In this document: one piece after another, positions 35,617 through 45,447 of the stretch
Numbering within the stretch: position 1 is the stretch's first letter
Layout: each line of letters starts with the position of its first letter
Origin: Helicobacter salomonis
GTDB lineage: Bacteria; Campylobacterota; Campylobacteria; Campylobacterales; Helicobacteraceae
NCBI RefSeq assembly: GCF_017979425.1
Contig: NZ_JAERIS010000003.1
Span: 1-64,000 of the forward strand
Reading direction: 5' to 3'
DNA length: 64,000 nt
Translations under genes and position numbers: made by a program
The notes under the pieces: model-generated
Seen by the model: only the letters and a program-made list of their open reading frames with translations
What the model was told of the DNA's origin: nothing
Database searches by the model: none

Positions 35617-36818
35617 CACAAAGCCAATTTAAACGCTTCGTGCAAGGTTTTGAGGGCGAGCTCCGCTAGAGAAACCTCTACGATCACCGAAATTTTGATT
35701 TCGCTCGTGCTGATCATCAAAATATTGATATTTTCTTTAGCTAAGGCTTTAAAGGCAGCACTGGCGATGCCTGAATGCGAGCGCATGCCCACACCCACCA
35801 CAGATACCTTGGCTACCTGGCGATCGCATTCGACTGAGCCAATATCACGCACATTCTTAAGAACTTGCTGACAAATCTCTACATCCCCTTCGGGCAAAGT
35901 GAAATTAATATTGGTCTTACCATTTTTGCCAATGGTCTGCACGATCATGTCAATATTGAGTTTAGCCTCTGCTAGCAATCCAAAAATTTCTCCAGCAATA
36001 CCCGGATAATCACAGGCATCGATGATATTCACGCGTGCCTGATCTTTATCTAGGGCGATCCCGCTCACAATGGGTTTTTCCACAATTTGCTCCTCTGAGG
36101 TGATGAGAGTTCCAGGGTTATCATTAAAGGAATTGCGTGTGATCAAGGGGATACTATACTTTTTGGCTAACTCCACAGAGCGGTTAAAAAGTACCTTAGC
36201 CCCCATGGAGGCTAATTCTAACATTTCATCATAGCTGATTTGGGCGATTTTGCGGGCTTGAGGCACAATGCGCGGGTCGGTGGTATAAATGCCATCTACA
36301 TCGGTGTAAATCTCACAAAGTTGGGCGCGTAAGGCTCCCGCCAACGCCACCGCACTTAAGTCGCTCCCGCCCCTGCCCAGGGTGGTGATTTCTCCGCTCT
36401 TGCTTACCCCTTGAAAACCCGCCACAACAACGACAAAATTCTGTGCCAAGAGGTCCTGGATACGGGCGGTGTCAATCTCTAAAATTTGTGCGCACATGAA
36501 GTGCGTGTCGGTTAAAATCCCTGCATCTCTACCACTCAGTGAATAAGCCTTTTGCCCAAGAGACTCTAAGGCAATGGCTAAGAGAGCGCTGGAAATTTGT
36601 TCCCCGCTGCTCAATAGCCGATCCATCTCACGCCGATTGAGTCTATTGCCAAAACAATGGGCCAGCTCCAACAAATCGTCCGTGGTGTCCCCCATAGCTG
36701 AAACCACCACCACCACATCTTCAAAAAGAGCCTTGCTGGCTATCACTCTTTGAGCTACAGCTTGAATACGAGCACAATTCCCCACACTTGTGCCCCCAAA
36801 TTTCTGCACTACCAGCAC
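35616..36818 (-). CDS. lysC: Aspartokinase
   Basis: Phosphorylates aspartate, the first step to lysine, threonine and methionine. The 400-residue protein has KFGGTSVGNCARI at the N terminus, the TLGRGGSDLSAVALA nucleotide block near 150, and two C-terminal ACT domains for feedback control. GTG start abuts the nudH stop directly. In some bacteria an internal start gives a separate beta subunit; I did not resolve that here. LysA, at the other end of the pathway, is 14 kb away. Confidence 0.96.
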   Translation of the reverse strand: MLVVQKFGGTSVGNCARIQAVAQRVIASKALFEDVVVVVSAMGDTTDDLLELAHCFGNRLNRREMDRLLSSGEQISSALLAIALESLGQKAYSLSGRDAGILTDTHFMCAQILEIDTARIQDLLAQNFVVVVAGFQGVSKSGEITTLGRGGSDLSAVALAGALRAQLCEIYTDVDGIYTTDPRIVPQARKIAQISYDEMLELASMGAKVLFNRSVELAKKYSIPLITRNSFNDNPGTLITSEEQIVEKPIVSGIALDKDQARVNIIDACDYPGIAGEIFGLLAEAKLNIDMIVQTIGKNGKTNINFTLPEGDVEICQQVLKNVRDIGSVECDRQVAKVSVVGVGMRSHSGIASAAFKALAKENINILMISTSEIKISVIVEVSLAELALKTLHEAFKLAL

Positions 36819-37289
36819 CTACAAATACCCTTGCTGCTTAAAATAACCGATAACCTGGCGATAAACTTGCCGTTTGAAGTGAACCACCTTAGAGAAAAGC
36901 TCCCTAGGCTTGACGAATTCGTAGCGATCAAACTCTGGAGAAGGCGTTTTGACATTCACCAAAGTGTTGTTCTTAAGGCGCACCAAAAAATAACGCTGCT
37001 TCTGCCCATCAAAGGGATAAAGTTTCTTGGTCATCGTAGGGGGAAAATCGTAAGCGATCCACTTAGGGTATTCGGCGATAACCTCTACCGCATCTGTACC
37101 GATTTCCTCCAACAACTCACGATACAAAGCCTTTATTGGGGTCTCACCCTGATCAATCCCCCCTTGAGGGAACTGCCAGGCCCCTTGTATATCAATGCGC
37201 TGCGCGATAAAAAACTCACAATCCCTAGGATAGCAAGATGAAAGCACGACAGCGGCCACATTGGGACGATAGCTCTTTTGAGCCTCCAT
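36819..37289 (-). CDS. nudH: RNA pyrophosphohydrolase / (di)nucleoside polyphosphate hydrolase
   Basis: A 156-residue Nudix protein; the box [22 protein letters not shown] fits G-x5-E-x7-REUxEExGU. The RppH/NudH type ([13 protein letters not shown]..., WQFPQGG) removes pyrophosphate from mRNA 5' ends, starting decay, and splits diadenosine polyphosphates. It is the first gene of its operon, with a promoter at 37332-37337. Confidence 0.93.
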   Translation of the reverse strand: MEAQKSYRPNVAAVVLSSCYPRDCEFFIAQRIDIQGAWQFPQGGIDQGETPIKALYRELLEEIGTDAVEVIAEYPKWIAYDFPPTMTKKLYPFDGQKQRYFLVRLKNNTLVNVKTPSPEFDRYEFVKPRELFSKVVHFKRQVYRQVIGYFKQQGYL

Positions 37290-37331
37290 GTGCAGTCCTT
37301 TCCATATGCCACAAGGGCACTAAGCTAAGGA

Positions 37332-37337
37332 ATTATA
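37332..37337 (-). promoter_or_regulatory. Extended -10 (TGC-TATAAT) for nudH operon
   Basis: GTGCTATAAT on the minus strand, 42 bases upstream of the nudH ATG, downstream of the cytochrome c553 gene. Confidence 0.6.
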
Positions 37338-37384
37338 GCACACAGCCCTAAAGCGTACATAAAACCACCTCCCGACAAGGCTAT

Positions 37385-37687
37385 CTATTTTTTGAGAGTG
37401 GGGATGTATTTCGCCAACGCATCGATGTCTGCATCACTGAGATTCTTGGCCTGGCTATGCATGATTGCCCCTGAACCATAACGATTGAGAGAGCCCGCCT
37501 TGTAGCCCATCAAATCCTCTTTAATCTGTGCACTATCCAGGGTATTGACCACATGCCCTTTTCCAAATGCCTTTCTATCCATGGCAGCCCCGTGACAACC
37601 AGCACACTTCTTGACTAGCACCGCCGGGTCAGCCGCCCAAAGTAAACTCAATCCAGTAACCGCCCCCAACAGAATCGCCCTTTTCAT
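37385..37687 (-). CDS. Cytochrome c553
   Basis: A 100-residue periplasmic monoheme cytochrome c. Signal peptide (KRAILLGAVTGLSLLWA), heme site CAGCH at residues 28-32, and a Met ligand region (GAIMHSQAK). It passes electrons from the bc1 complex to the cbb3 oxidase in Helicobacter. ATG has AAGGAGC upstream. Divergent hemW lies 54 bases away. Confidence 0.95.
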   Translation of the reverse strand: MKRAILLGAVTGLSLLWAADPAVLVKKCAGCHGAAMDRKAFGKGHVVNTLDSAQIKEDLMGYKAGSLNRYGSGAIMHSQAKNLSDADIDALAKYIPTLKK

Positions 37688-37712
37688 AGCCAGCTCCTTA
37701 CCAAAAATATGC

Positions 37713-37718
37713 CATAAT
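37713..37718 (+). promoter_or_regulatory. Extended -10 (TGC-CATAAT) for hemW
   Basis: ATGCCATAAT in the short gap between the divergent cytochrome c553 and hemW genes, 24 bases before the hemW ATG. Confidence 0.45.
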
Positions 37719-37741
37719 GGTATTATTTCAAGGATTAAGCT

Positions 37742-38803
37742 ATGCTTAAAACTAGCTCCATTTTCCCTAGAAGTCTATATATCCACATTCCTTTCTGTCA
37801 AAGTAAATGCGGTTATTGTGCCTTTAATTCTTTCAGCGGGTTGGAAACCTTAAGAGAATCCTATGTGGAAGCGCTTTGTCAAGACCTAAGAGCCTCGCTA
37901 AAAGGGGATTGTCTACAATCAATTTTCATAGGAGGAGGCACACCCAATATGCTCGATGCCAGGTGTTATGAAAAAATTTTTAACACTATTGTAGATTGTG
38001 CGCATTTAAGTCCTCACATTGAAATCACATTGGAGGCTAATCCTGATTTGGTCTCGTTGGAGTGGTGTGCTGCACTCAAAAGTCTAGGCATGAATCGCCT
38101 ATCTGTTGGGGTGCAAAGTTTCTTTGAACCTAAATTACACTTCCTGCAACGCGATCACACACCTAAAAATGTCTATACAGCCCTAGAGTACGCCCAGAAA
38201 AGTGCGATCGAACATTTAAGTGTCGATCTCATTTACAATACACCCTTAGATACACCTCAAAGTTTAGAAAAAGAAGTGGCGTTGGCTAGTACATTACCTA
38301 TTGATCATCTCTCGGCTTATAGTTTGACTTTGGAAGACAATACCAGACTGGCAAAAACATCCCCTAAGGTTCTCCCTGAATTGGATATCTCCATGCGCGC
38401 CATGTTGCACGCACAGGGTTTTGAACAATATGAAGTTTCCAATTATGCCCGTAACTACAAAGTTAAGCATAATTTACATTATTGGAGTGGCTTAGAATAC
38501 ATTGGGTGCGGGGCAGGAGCCGTGGGACGCGTGGGAAAGGCGCGTCTTTACAAGCTTAAAGATGTAAAAGCCTATATTGCCAATCCTTTGCACGCACGCA
38601 CGGAACAACTGAGCAACAAAGACTTGGACTTTGAAGCGGTATTTTTAGGTTTGCGGTGCATATTGGGAGTGTCGACAAGTCTCTTAAAGGCTGAAAAAAT
38701 GGAAACAATGTTGAACGAAAGCATATGCTACCAAAGAGGCGACCGCCTCGTAGCCAAGGATTTTTTCCTAGCCGATGAGATTGCCCTGTGGCTGAGCCAC
38801 TAG
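37742..38803 (+). CDS. hemW: HemW-like radical SAM protein
   Basis: A 353-residue radical SAM protein with the CxxxCxxC cluster motif at Cys19, Cys23, Cys26 (CQSKCGYC) and GGGTPNMLD. Often annotated as oxygen-independent coproporphyrinogen oxidase HemN; the short length and lack of the HemN N-terminal trip-wire favour HemW, a heme chaperone for respiratory enzymes. Convergent with flaA; only 10 bases separate the stops. Confidence 0.88.
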   Translation: MLKTSSIFPRSLYIHIPFCQSKCGYCAFNSFSGLETLRESYVEALCQDLRASLKGDCLQSIFIGGGTPNMLDARCYEKIFNTIVDCAHLSPHIEITLEANPDLVSLEWCAALKSLGMNRLSVGVQSFFEPKLHFLQRDHTPKNVYTALEYAQKSAIEHLSVDLIYNTPLDTPQSLEKEVALASTLPIDHLSAYSLTLEDNTRLAKTSPKVLPELDISMRAMLHAQGFEQYEVSNYARNYKVKHNLHYWSGLEYIGCGAGAVGRVGKARLYKLKDVKAYIANPLHARTEQLSNKDLDFEAVFLGLRCILGVSTSLLKAEKMETMLNESICYQRGDRLVAKDFFLADEIALWLSH

Positions 38804-38804
38804 G
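38785..38804. terminator. Hairpin at the hemW/flaA convergence
   Basis: CCT-GTGGC-TGA-GCCAC-(T)-AGG forms an 8-bp stem with one bulge at the hemW stop and 10 bases past the flaA stop. No T tract follows on either strand, so it is a weak candidate. Confidence 0.3.
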
Positions 38805-38813
38805 ACAATGTCT

Positions 38814-40355
38814 CTAAGTTAAAAGACGGAGGATGTTCTGTTGTACGGTGTTAGCTTGGCTCATCGCATAGCTACCAGATTGTGCCAAGATGTTATTTTT
38901 GCTGAAGTTGGCACTTTCTTGAGCGAAATCTACATCTCTGATTTGTGACTCAGCCGCTTTCACATTCACTTGAGTGATTGTGATATTGTTCACGGTGCTC
39001 ACCATTTGGTTTTGCACAGAACCCAAGTCAGAGCGCACTTTATCGAGCATTTTTTGTGCAGACTCGGCAATATCCATAACAACCATTGCTCCACGCAAAG
39101 TGGTTACTCCAGAGCCCAAAGTGAGGTTCTCAGAGGCTAGGGTTTTGTTATAGTTGGCCCCAGAAGCTGAACGCACCGCCTGGTTAAATTCGCCCAACAC
39201 ATCTCTAAGGTTAACAGTGGTGCTCGCCGCTGTTCCTTTGGCAAAACCGATGGCGGCATAGCCCGCGGATGCACTTACATTGGCCCCGGAAACCACCAAG
39301 ATATCTCTAGCATCTTGACGCACTAAAGAGAGACGACCGAAGTTTACAGAACCCTGAGTGATATTTTGTCCGCCATTAAGGGTGCTCAAAGCCAAGCCCT
39401 GAGCGTCTACATTGGTAGCATTTGCCTTGATATCGATTCCGCGTCCATCAATGCTGCGCAAATTCAAGCGACCCACAGAATCGGTGTAAGCTTCCACACC
39501 TGTCTGAGCTGTTACTGCATTCAAAGCAGCGACCAAACGCCCATCGCTATCGTTCTTCTTGATACCAAGAATATTCCCAATCTGAACCCCATTCACGGAC
39601 AGGCTACTCAAACTCCCTGATTTGATCGCACCATCAGAAGTTGTGATCACATTGGCAGTCGCACGCACCCCAGTAGCATTGGAATTCTTATTGATAACCT
39701 CTGCCAACACACCAAGCCCGGTGCCCGCACTTGTTGAGATTTTCACACTCTCCAAAGAGACATCATGCACCCCATCAACTTGCTTGAAAGTGAGAGCCAC
39801 CTCACCTGATGCAGTGATATTCTGTCCGGTGGCAATCTTAACCTGACCAATTTTGTCTGAAGTAGCAGCTCCGATACTAGCCTTAATGGTTTCGTTAGAA
39901 TACGCACCCACTTGGAATTCTTTATTAGAAAATGAACCGGATAACAACGCCTGTCCGTTATAGGATGTTGTATTGCCGATATTGTCCAAGCTTTGGATCA
40001 AGCGCACGATATCCGCTTGGAGTGCTTTCCTAGACTGGGTATTCTGCCCATCCTGAGCTGCCTGAGTCGCTTTCACCTTAATAGTATCTAGGATTTTGAT
40101 TTGTTCATCCATTGCTTTATCTGCGATCTGGATAATCCCCATACCATCATTGGTGTTCGAAATAGCCTGTCCCAAACTCTTTGCTTGTGAGCGTAAAGAA
40201 TCCGCGATAGTCATCCCTGATGCGTCGTCGGCTGCCTTGTTGATACGCAAACCCGAACTCAAGCGTTCAAGCGACTCTTTCAAGTCGCGTTGTGTAACCA
40301 ATCCCACGGCGTGGGCGTTCAACGCATTGATGTTCGTATTGACCTGAAATGCCAT
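38814..40355 (-). CDS. flaA: Flagellin A (major flagellin)
   Basis: A 513-residue flagellin, nearly collinear with H. pylori FlaA. The conserved D0/D1 ends ([16 protein letters not shown]-terminal [15 protein letters not shown]) flank a variable middle. The segment at residues 89-96 (LDTIKVKA) has the Helicobacter/Campylobacter form that escapes TLR5. AACAAGGAG precedes the ATG by 5 bases, and a sigma-28 promoter is upstream. It is transcribed alone. Confidence 0.97.
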   Translation of the reverse strand: MAFQVNTNINALNAHAVGLVTQRDLKESLERLSSGLRINKAADDASGMTIADSLRSQAKSLGQAISNTNDGMGIIQIADKAMDEQIKILDTIKVKATQAAQDGQNTQSRKALQADIVRLIQSLDNIGNTTSYNGQALLSGSFSNKEFQVGAYSNETIKASIGAATSDKIGQVKIATGQNITASGEVALTFKQVDGVHDVSLESVKISTSAGTGLGVLAEVINKNSNATGVRATANVITTSDGAIKSGSLSSLSVNGVQIGNILGIKKNDSDGRLVAALNAVTAQTGVEAYTDSVGRLNLRSIDGRGIDIKANATNVDAQGLALSTLNGGQNITQGSVNFGRLSLVRQDARDILVVSGANVSASAGYAAIGFAKGTAASTTVNLRDVLGEFNQAVRSASGANYNKTLASENLTLGSGVTTLRGAMVVMDIAESAQKMLDKVRSDLGSVQNQMVSTVNNITITQVNVKAAESQIRDVDFAQESANFSKNNILAQSGSYAMSQANTVQQNILRLLT

Positions 40356-40406
40356 ACTAACTCCTTGTTATTTTAACCTAAAGCATCCTTGCTCTAGTTT
40401 TTCTAA

Positions 40407-40434
40407 TATCGGCCATAATTTTGAATTGTAAACT
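40407..40434 (-). promoter_or_regulatory. Sigma-28 (FliA) promoter of flaA
   Basis: On the minus strand TTTA - 15 bases - GCCGATAT, matching the flagellar sigma-28 consensus TAAA-N15-GCCGATAA in all but two -35 positions. The -10 begins 59 bases before the flaA ATG. This places FlaA in the late flagellar class. Confidence 0.85.
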
Positions 40435-40449
40435 CCCCCACCTGAACTT

Positions 40450-41373
40450 TTAGGCAAACGCTCCACAGCGCATCAATTTTTGGTAGCGCAAAGTCAAAAA
40501 ATCGCCTGCTTGGATCAAAGGAAGTTGAGTGAGGAAATAATTTTTAATGGCATGACTTGCCTCAATCTTATCACGGTGTGCCCCTCTTTGAGGCTCTAAA
40601 ATGATGTCATCGATTAACTTCGCTTGTTTGAGGTCCGTAGGAGTGATTTTCATGGCTTTTACGGCCACCTCGGCTTTGCTTGGATCGTTCCATAAGATTG
40701 CTGCACAGCCCTCTGGAGAAATTACACTGAAAATGGAATATTCCATCATGGCTAAACGGTCGGCAATCGCAATTGCTAGTGCACCCCCACTTCCCCCCTC
40801 GCCGATGATGATAGAAATCGTGGGAACTTTGAGGGCGGCAAATTCCTGCAAATTCTTGGCGATCGCCTCACTCTGCCCCCTCTCTTCTGCGCCAAGACCC
40901 GGGTAAGCCCCTGCTGTATCGACTAACATCAGAATAGGTAAGTTGAATTTTTCAGCAAATTTTGCACTCTTGAGGGCTTTGCGATAGCCTTCAGGATTGG
41001 GCATCCCAAAATTACGCTGCAATTTATTTTTGGTGCCTCGCCCCTTTTCTTCGGCAATAACCACGACCGGCACGCCTTCAATCCTACCTATAAAACTTAC
41101 AATGGCCTTATCATCGCTGAAATGACGATCTCCGAAAATTTCGTAGCGATCCTGCAGAATGAGTTCGATATAGTCCATCGCATAGGGTCTATCAGGATGA
41201 CGGGCGAGTTGTAGGCGCTGGTAATCCGTTAGATTGGTGTATACATTCTTGATCTCTTTGGCCAAACGCTTTTCAAGAATTTCTTGAGCATCGACATCCC
41301 CTCGAATAGATGCCATCTCAATATCATCCTGAAGACCCTTAATGCGGGTTTCAAAGTCCAAATAGACTGCCAC
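40450..41373 (-). CDS. accA: Acetyl-CoA carboxylase carboxyltransferase, alpha subunit
   Basis: A 307-residue subunit of the malonyl-CoA-forming enzyme. GRKGRGT-like loop ([16 protein letters not shown]), [18 protein letters not shown] and [11 protein letters not shown], which binds CoA, are clear. GTG start; 8 bases after fabF. The last gene of the fatty-acid cluster. Confidence 0.96.
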   Translation of the reverse strand: MAVYLDFETRIKGLQDDIEMASIRGDVDAQEILEKRLAKEIKNVYTNLTDYQRLQLARHPDRPYAMDYIELILQDRYEIFGDRHFSDDKAIVSFIGRIEGVPVVVIAEEKGRGTKNKLQRNFGMPNPEGYRKALKSAKFAEKFNLPILMLVDTAGAYPGLGAEERGQSEAIAKNLQEFAALKVPTISIIIGEGGSGGALAIAIADRLAMMEYSIFSVISPEGCAAILWNDPSKAEVAVKAMKITPTDLKQAKLIDDIILEPQRGAHRDKIEASHAIKNYFLTQLPLIQAGDFLTLRYQKLMRCGAFA

Positions 41374-41381
41374 TCTAGGCC

Positions 41382-42629
41382 CTAGATAGCTTTGAAGATC
41401 ACCACCGCGTTGGTGCCCCCAAACCCAAAAGAGTTACTCATGACCGCCTGTAGTCTAGCACTACGCGCTTCGTTGGGAATATAGTCCAGATCACAACCTG
41501 GATCCTTGACTTCCTGATTAATTGTGGGAGGCAGCACGCCTTTTTGTAATGCCATGACAGAGATCACCGCCTCAATAGCTCCAGCCGCACCCAAACAGTG
41601 CCCAATCTGCCCTTTAGTGGAGCTTACAGGTGGGACATTCTCTTTACCATTGAAAACATTTTTCAAGGCAATTGTTTCGTAAAGATCATTGTAGCTGGTG
41701 CTAGTGCCATGCGCATTGATATAGCCCACCTTAACCCCATGTTTGCCGGCCATTTCTAAAGCGCCTCTCATGGCGCGGTAAGCTCCTTCACCATTGGGAG
41801 CAGGAGCGGTGATGTGGCTGGCATCTCCACTTTCCCCATAACCTACTAACTCGGCGATAATATGTGCTCCCCGTCGTTTAGCACTCTCATATTCCTCAAG
41901 CACTAAAGCCCCTGCACCCTCACCCATTACAAAACCATTGCGTTCCTTGTCAAAAGGTCTGGACGCTTTTAAGGGCTCGTCATTACGGTTAGAGAGAGCG
42001 CGAATGGAGGCAAATCCCCCAATACCCACAGGACAAATTGTAGACTCTGCCCCTACGACCAACATACACTCCGCACCCCCTAAAAGAATCGTCTTGTGGG
42101 CTTCAATGATGGCATGCGTCCCCGCTGCGCAGGCAGTTACGCTGGAAACATTGGGGCCTTTGATGCCATACTCGATGGATACGAAGCCTCCTATCATATT
42201 TACAAGTGCTGATGTAATAAAAAAAGGATTAACCTTTCTAGGACCTTTATCATAACAGTAGATGGAGTTGGCCTCGATATTGCCTAAACCTCCGATTCCA
42301 GAACCCGAGCTAATGCCCATCCTATTGGCAAGTGCCTCTGGACATTTACCCTCCACCAAAATTTGGCTCTCCAACATCGCTTCTCTGCTAGCAAGTAAGC
42401 CCAACTGGATAAAACGCCCCGCTTTTTTGACATCCTTGAGGTTCATCACAGAGTTGGGATCAAAATCTGTGATCTCAGCCGCGATTTGCACAGGAAAACC
42501 CGTTGTATCAAAACAGGAAATCTTCTTGACTCCGCACTTCCCACGCACAATGGCATCGAAAGCAACCTCTTTGTTTAATCCCAGGGCATTCACCATGCCC
42601 ATGCCCGTTACCACAACCCTACGCAACAA
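41382..42629 (-). CDS. fabF: 3-oxoacyl-[ACP] synthase II
   Basis: Condensing enzyme of fatty-acid elongation, 415 residues. The catalytic Cys lies in [12 protein letters not shown], the two His in [11 protein letters not shown] and [12 protein letters not shown]. The start is TTG 42629 (first of two TTGs) with AGGAGA close upstream. It follows acpP by 37 bases. Confidence 0.96.
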   Translation of the reverse strand: MLRRVVVTGMGMVNALGLNKEVAFDAIVRGKCGVKKISCFDTTGFPVQIAAEITDFDPNSVMNLKDVKKAGRFIQLGLLASREAMLESQILVEGKCPEALANRMGISSGSGIGGLGNIEANSIYCYDKGPRKVNPFFITSALVNMIGGFVSIEYGIKGPNVSSVTACAAGTHAIIEAHKTILLGGAECMLVVGAESTICPVGIGGFASIRALSNRNDEPLKASRPFDKERNGFVMGEGAGALVLEEYESAKRRGAHIIAELVGYGESGDASHITAPAPNGEGAYRAMRGALEMAGKHGVKVGYINAHGTSTSYNDLYETIALKNVFNGKENVPPVSSTKGQIGHCLGAAGAIEAVISVMALQKGVLPPTINQEVKDPGCDLDYIPNEARSARLQAVMSNSFGFGGTNAVVIFKAI

Positions 42630-42666
42630 CTCTCCTTTCAGCCAAGTGCCTAGGAACCAACAATCG

Positions 42667-42903
42667 CTATGTTAGCTTGCGCTCTTCGATAAACTTGATC
42701 ACATCACCAACAGTTTTGATTTTCTCCGCCTCTTCATCGGGAATATCAATTCCGAACTTTTCTTCCAAAGCCATGATGAGCTCCACCACATCTAAGGAAT
42801 CTGCATTCAAATCCTTAATGAAATCCGCTTCCTCTGTTACCTGCGAAGCACTCACATTCAACTGCTCTACAATCACCGCTTGGATATCCTCAAACAACGC
42901 CAT
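42667..42903 (-). CDS. acpP: Acyl carrier protein
   Basis: A 78-residue acidic carrier with the phosphopantetheine serine in [12 protein letters not shown] (Ser39). It carries growing acyl chains between Fab enzymes and also supplies lipid A synthesis. ATG with GGAGA upstream. Confidence 0.97.
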   Translation of the reverse strand: MALFEDIQAVIVEQLNVSASQVTEEADFIKDLNADSLDVVELIMALEEKFGIDIPDEEAEKIKTVGDVIKFIEERKLT

Positions 42904-42974
42904 AAAATCTCCTACTCGAATTTTGCAACTAAGCTCGAATTCTAACCTAAAATCACTTCAGCAACCTTAAATGG

Positions 42975-43055
42975 CTACTTGCGCTCCAACACATCTACGA
43001 TTCGATACAAGAAGTAGATGATAACCAACAACAAAATCAGAAATACAAAATTCAT
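42975..43055 (-). CDS. 26-aa single-span membrane peptide between fabG and acpP
   Basis: A tiny frame of 26 codons with a strong ribosome site (AAAGGAGA, 4 bases before ATG). It encodes MNFVFLILLLVIIYFLYRI plus a charged tail (VDVLERK): one membrane helix with the basic/acidic tail probably in the cytoplasm. It lies in the 188-base gap of the fatty-acid operon. I recall a very small unassigned gene (HP0560) in the same position in H. pylori, so it is likely conserved. Function unknown; a regulator or subunit of membrane lipid enzymes is only a guess. Confidence 0.65.
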   Translation of the reverse strand: MNFVFLILLLVIIYFLYRIVDVLERK

Positions 43056-43091
43056 GCTCTCTCCTTTAGCAACACACACCCCCTCTTGCTC

Positions 43092-43853
43092 CTACATATA
43101 CAATCCGCCATTCACCTTAAGCGTTTCCCCCGTGATGTAACTGGCTAAATCGCTCAATAAAAAAGCCACCGCCCCAGCAACTTCTTTTGCCTCACCAAGG
43201 CGACCTAGGGGAATGTTTTTAAGATATTCCTCTTTTACATCCTCCTTGAGTCCGGCATTCATGTCAGTTGCGATAAACCCGGGGGTGACACAATTAAAAC
43301 GGATATTGCGCAGAGCCCCTTCATAAGCAAAGGACTTACTCATAGAAATCACTCCCCCCTTGCTTGCAGCGTAATTAGTCTGTCCTATATTACCCCGTTC
43401 AGCAATGACAGAAGAGAGGTTGACAACACTCCCAAACTTCTGCTTGCCCATCACCTTGAGCGCTTCACGACAACCTATGAAAGTAGAGCGAAGATTGACC
43501 TCGAGCACATGCATGAAATCCTCGGTTTTCATGCGCACAGCCAACTTATCTAGCACAATTCCGGCATTGTTGACCAAATAGCTCAAGCCCCCATCTGCAT
43601 CCACAATCGTTTTAAACCCTTCCATGAAATCTGCCTCATGAGAAACATCAAATTTCACTAGAGCAGCGCGCCCTCCTAAGGATTCAATTTCCTGCTTAAG
43701 ACCATCAACTGCCTGCGGATTACTCCGATAATTGAGCCATACTTTCAGAGGCTGACCCTCTTTGTTACGATAACCTCCCAGCAAAAGCGCGATAGCGCGC
43801 CCAATACCCCGACTTGCCCCCGTGACTAAGACATTATGCCCGCTAAACTCCAT
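43092..43853 (-). CDS. fabG: 3-oxoacyl-[ACP] reductase
   Basis: NADPH-dependent reductase of the fatty-acid cycle; short-chain dehydrogenase of 253 residues. GASRGIGRAIA (cofactor), NNAGIV, catalytic Ser in NLSSVIAE and YAASK. A small extra loop (YRNKEGQPLKV) near residue 28 is not in E. coli FabG. Start ATG 43853 lies 9 bases after rpsU. Confidence 0.96.
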   Translation of the reverse strand: MEFSGHNVLVTGASRGIGRAIALLLGGYRNKEGQPLKVWLNYRSNPQAVDGLKQEIESLGGRAALVKFDVSHEADFMEGFKTIVDADGGLSYLVNNAGIVLDKLAVRMKTEDFMHVLEVNLRSTFIGCREALKVMGKQKFGSVVNLSSVIAERGNIGQTNYAASKGGVISMSKSFAYEGALRNIRFNCVTPGFIATDMNAGLKEDVKEEYLKNIPLGRLGEAKEVAGAVAFLLSDLASYITGETLKVNGGLYM

Positions 43854-43862
43854 CCGCCCTCC

Positions 43863-44075
43863 CTACAACTTGGATTCGTAGCGACGCAACATATAAAGGC
43901 GCTTAAGAATTTTCTTCTTAGCATTAATTTTTTGCTTTTTGCGCTTCTCTGTTTTAGATTCAAAAAAGCGTCGCGCACGACACTCTGTGACGACTAAATT
44001 GCGATCGGTCTGCTTTTTAAAACGCCGATACGCTTCATCGAAGCTATCACTCTCTCTGACCTTGATTCCAGGCAT
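43863..44075 (-). CDS. rpsU: 30S ribosomal protein S21
   Basis: A 70-residue basic protein ([21 protein letters not shown]) of the small subunit. I use ATG 44075 with AGGTGA upstream; the frame is open for eight further codons to a TTG at 44099, which is less likely. It opens the cluster rpsU-fabG-(26-aa)-acpP-fabF-accA. Confidence 0.94.
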   Translation of the reverse strand: MPGIKVRESDSFDEAYRRFKKQTDRNLVVTECRARRFFESKTEKRKKQKINAKKKILKRLYMLRRYESKL

Positions 44076-44107
44076 AACATCACCTACTTTCTTGCTCAAA
44101 TGCGCCG

Positions 44108-44113
44108 ATTTTA
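44108..44113 (-). promoter_or_regulatory. -10 (TAAAAT) for the rpsU-fabG-acpP-fabF-accA operon
   Basis: GTTAAAAT on the minus strand, 33 bases before the rpsU ATG, in the gap divergent from tRNA-Arg. Confidence 0.4.
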
Positions 44114-44156
44114 ACGAAATTTTGTAAATTTAACCTAAAATCAGCATAAATTCTGC

Positions 44157-44162
44157 TATAAT
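44157..44162 (+). promoter_or_regulatory. Extended -10 (TGC-TATAAT) for tRNA-Arg and prfB
   Basis: CTGCTATAAT ends 11 bases before the first base of the tRNA, the right distance for a start close to the tRNA 5' end. No separate promoter is seen before prfB. Confidence 0.7.
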
Positions 44163-44173
44163 GGTTTCTTTGG

Positions 44174-44250
44174 GTGCTCATAGCTCAGCTGAATAGAGCA
44201 ACAGGTTGCGGTCCTGTAGGTCGGGGGTTTGAATCCCTCTGAGCACACCA
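44174..44250 (+). tRNA. tRNA-Arg (anticodon GCG)
   Basis: A full cloverleaf of 77 bases. Acceptor GTGCTCA/TGAGCAC, D-stem GCTC/GAGC, anticodon stem ACAGG/CCTGT with loop TTGCGGT (anticodon GCG, reads CGC and, if wobble permits, CGT), T-stem GGGGG/CCCTC with loop TTTGAAT. CCA is encoded. prfB starts 44 bases downstream. Confidence 0.97.
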
Positions 44251-44277
44251 TGCTGCTTCAACACGATGTAAAAGTCC

Positions 44278-44286
44278 TTTTTTTTT
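44278..44286 (+). repeat. T9 homopolymer between tRNA-Arg and prfB
   Basis: Nine T residues in the 44-base spacer, just before GGAA and the prfB ATG. It could act as a weak terminator tail or vary in length. Confidence 0.6.
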
Positions 44287-44294
44287 GGAATGCT

Positions 44295-45386
44295 ATGGAT
44301 GCCTATCAGTATAGTGAACTGCTTAAGGAATTAGAGAGTAAGTGTCAAAATATTGCCCAAATCATCAAGCCTCAGGGTTTGCAGGATACGCTTGCCCTTT
44401 TGGAGCGCGAACAAGCCGATCCCCTCTTTTGGCAAGATAAGGAACGCGCCGCCTCTAAGAACCAAGAAAAAGTCAAGATAGAACGGCTTTTAAGCGCGTA
44501 CCAGAGTGCTAAAAACGCTTTAGATGAGGCGCATGAACTCTTTGAACTTGTGCAAAATGACGATCCAGAGACGCTGACCCAACTCTTTGAAGACGCTCCC
44601 CATTTACAAGCGTGCGTGCAGCGCTTAGAGGTAGGGGTGATGTTGACCAATGCCCATGACGGGCGCGATGCGATTGTGAGTATCCAGCCGGGGGTAGGGG
44701 GCGTGGAGAGCCAAGACTGGGGGAGTATGCTCTATCGCATGTATTTGCGTTGGGCGGAACGCAAGGGTTTTAAGGTGGAGTTATTAGATTATCAGGAGGG
44801 CGAGGAGGCGGGCATTAAAGGGGTGGCCTTCATCATTAGAGGGATCAATGTTTATGGCTACATGAAAAATGAGAATGGGGTGCACCGCCTGGTTAGAATG
44901 TCGCCCTTCAATGCCAATGGTAAAAGACACACCAGTTTTGCCAGTGTGCAAGTGAGCCCAGAAGTGGACGATGACATTGATATTGTAATTGAGGATAAAG
45001 ACATTAGAATTGATACCTACCGTGCCAGCGGAGCGGGCGGACAGCATGTTAATAAGACTGAATCGGCCATTCGAATCACTCATTTTGCCACCGGAATTGT
45101 GGTGCAATGCCAAAATGATCGCAGTCAGCACAAAAATAAAGCAATGGCGCTCAAAATGCTCAAATCCCGTCTCTATGAATTGGAGCTACACAAGCAAAGG
45201 GAGCAAGGCAATACAGAGGAAAAGAGCGAAATTGGTTGGGGACACCAAATCAGAAGCTATGTACTCGCCCCCTACCAGCAAATCAAAGATGTGCGCTCCG
45301 AGGTCGCTTACAGCAATGTGGAGGCGATCTTAGATGGGGATTTAGATGCCATCATGGAAGCTGTGCTTGTGTCGAAGGCGCAATAA
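44295..45386 (+). CDS. prfB: Peptide chain release factor 2
   Basis: RF2 ends translation at UGA and UAA. The 363-residue protein has the stop-reading SPF motif ([15 protein letters not shown]) and the catalytic GGQ ([14 protein letters not shown]). The frame is uninterrupted: the autoregulatory frameshift seen near codon 26 of E. coli prfB is absent. ATG 44295 is used; the open frame upstream runs into the tRNA. GGAA is a weak ribosome site. Confidence 0.96.
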   Translation: MDAYQYSELLKELESKCQNIAQIIKPQGLQDTLALLEREQADPLFWQDKERAASKNQEKVKIERLLSAYQSAKNALDEAHELFELVQNDDPETLTQLFEDAPHLQACVQRLEVGVMLTNAHDGRDAIVSIQPGVGGVESQDWGSMLYRMYLRWAERKGFKVELLDYQEGEEAGIKGVAFIIRGINVYGYMKNENGVHRLVRMSPFNANGKRHTSFASVQVSPEVDDDIDIVIEDKDIRIDTYRASGAGGQHVNKTESAIRITHFATGIVVQCQNDRSQHKNKAMALKMLKSRLYELELHKQREQGNTEEKSEIGWGHQIRSYVLAPYQQIKDVRSEVAYSNVEAILDGDLDAIMEAVLVSKAQ

Positions 45387-45409
45387 GCTAGACGCAAAAA
45401 GTCTTTAGC

Positions 45410-45415
45410 TATAAT
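45410..45415 (+). promoter_or_regulatory. -10 (TATAAT) for cheZ
   Basis: TTAGCTATAAT in the 61-base gap between prfB and cheZ, 33 bases before the ATG. Confidence 0.55.
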
Positions 45416-45447
45416 CCAGGCCAAATTTGGGGTGGTAAGGAGAATGA

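Noticed and set aside
44295-44380. Programmed frameshift in prfB, as in E. coli
   Set aside because: The frame is continuous from ATG to stop and no in-frame UGA is present near codon 26.
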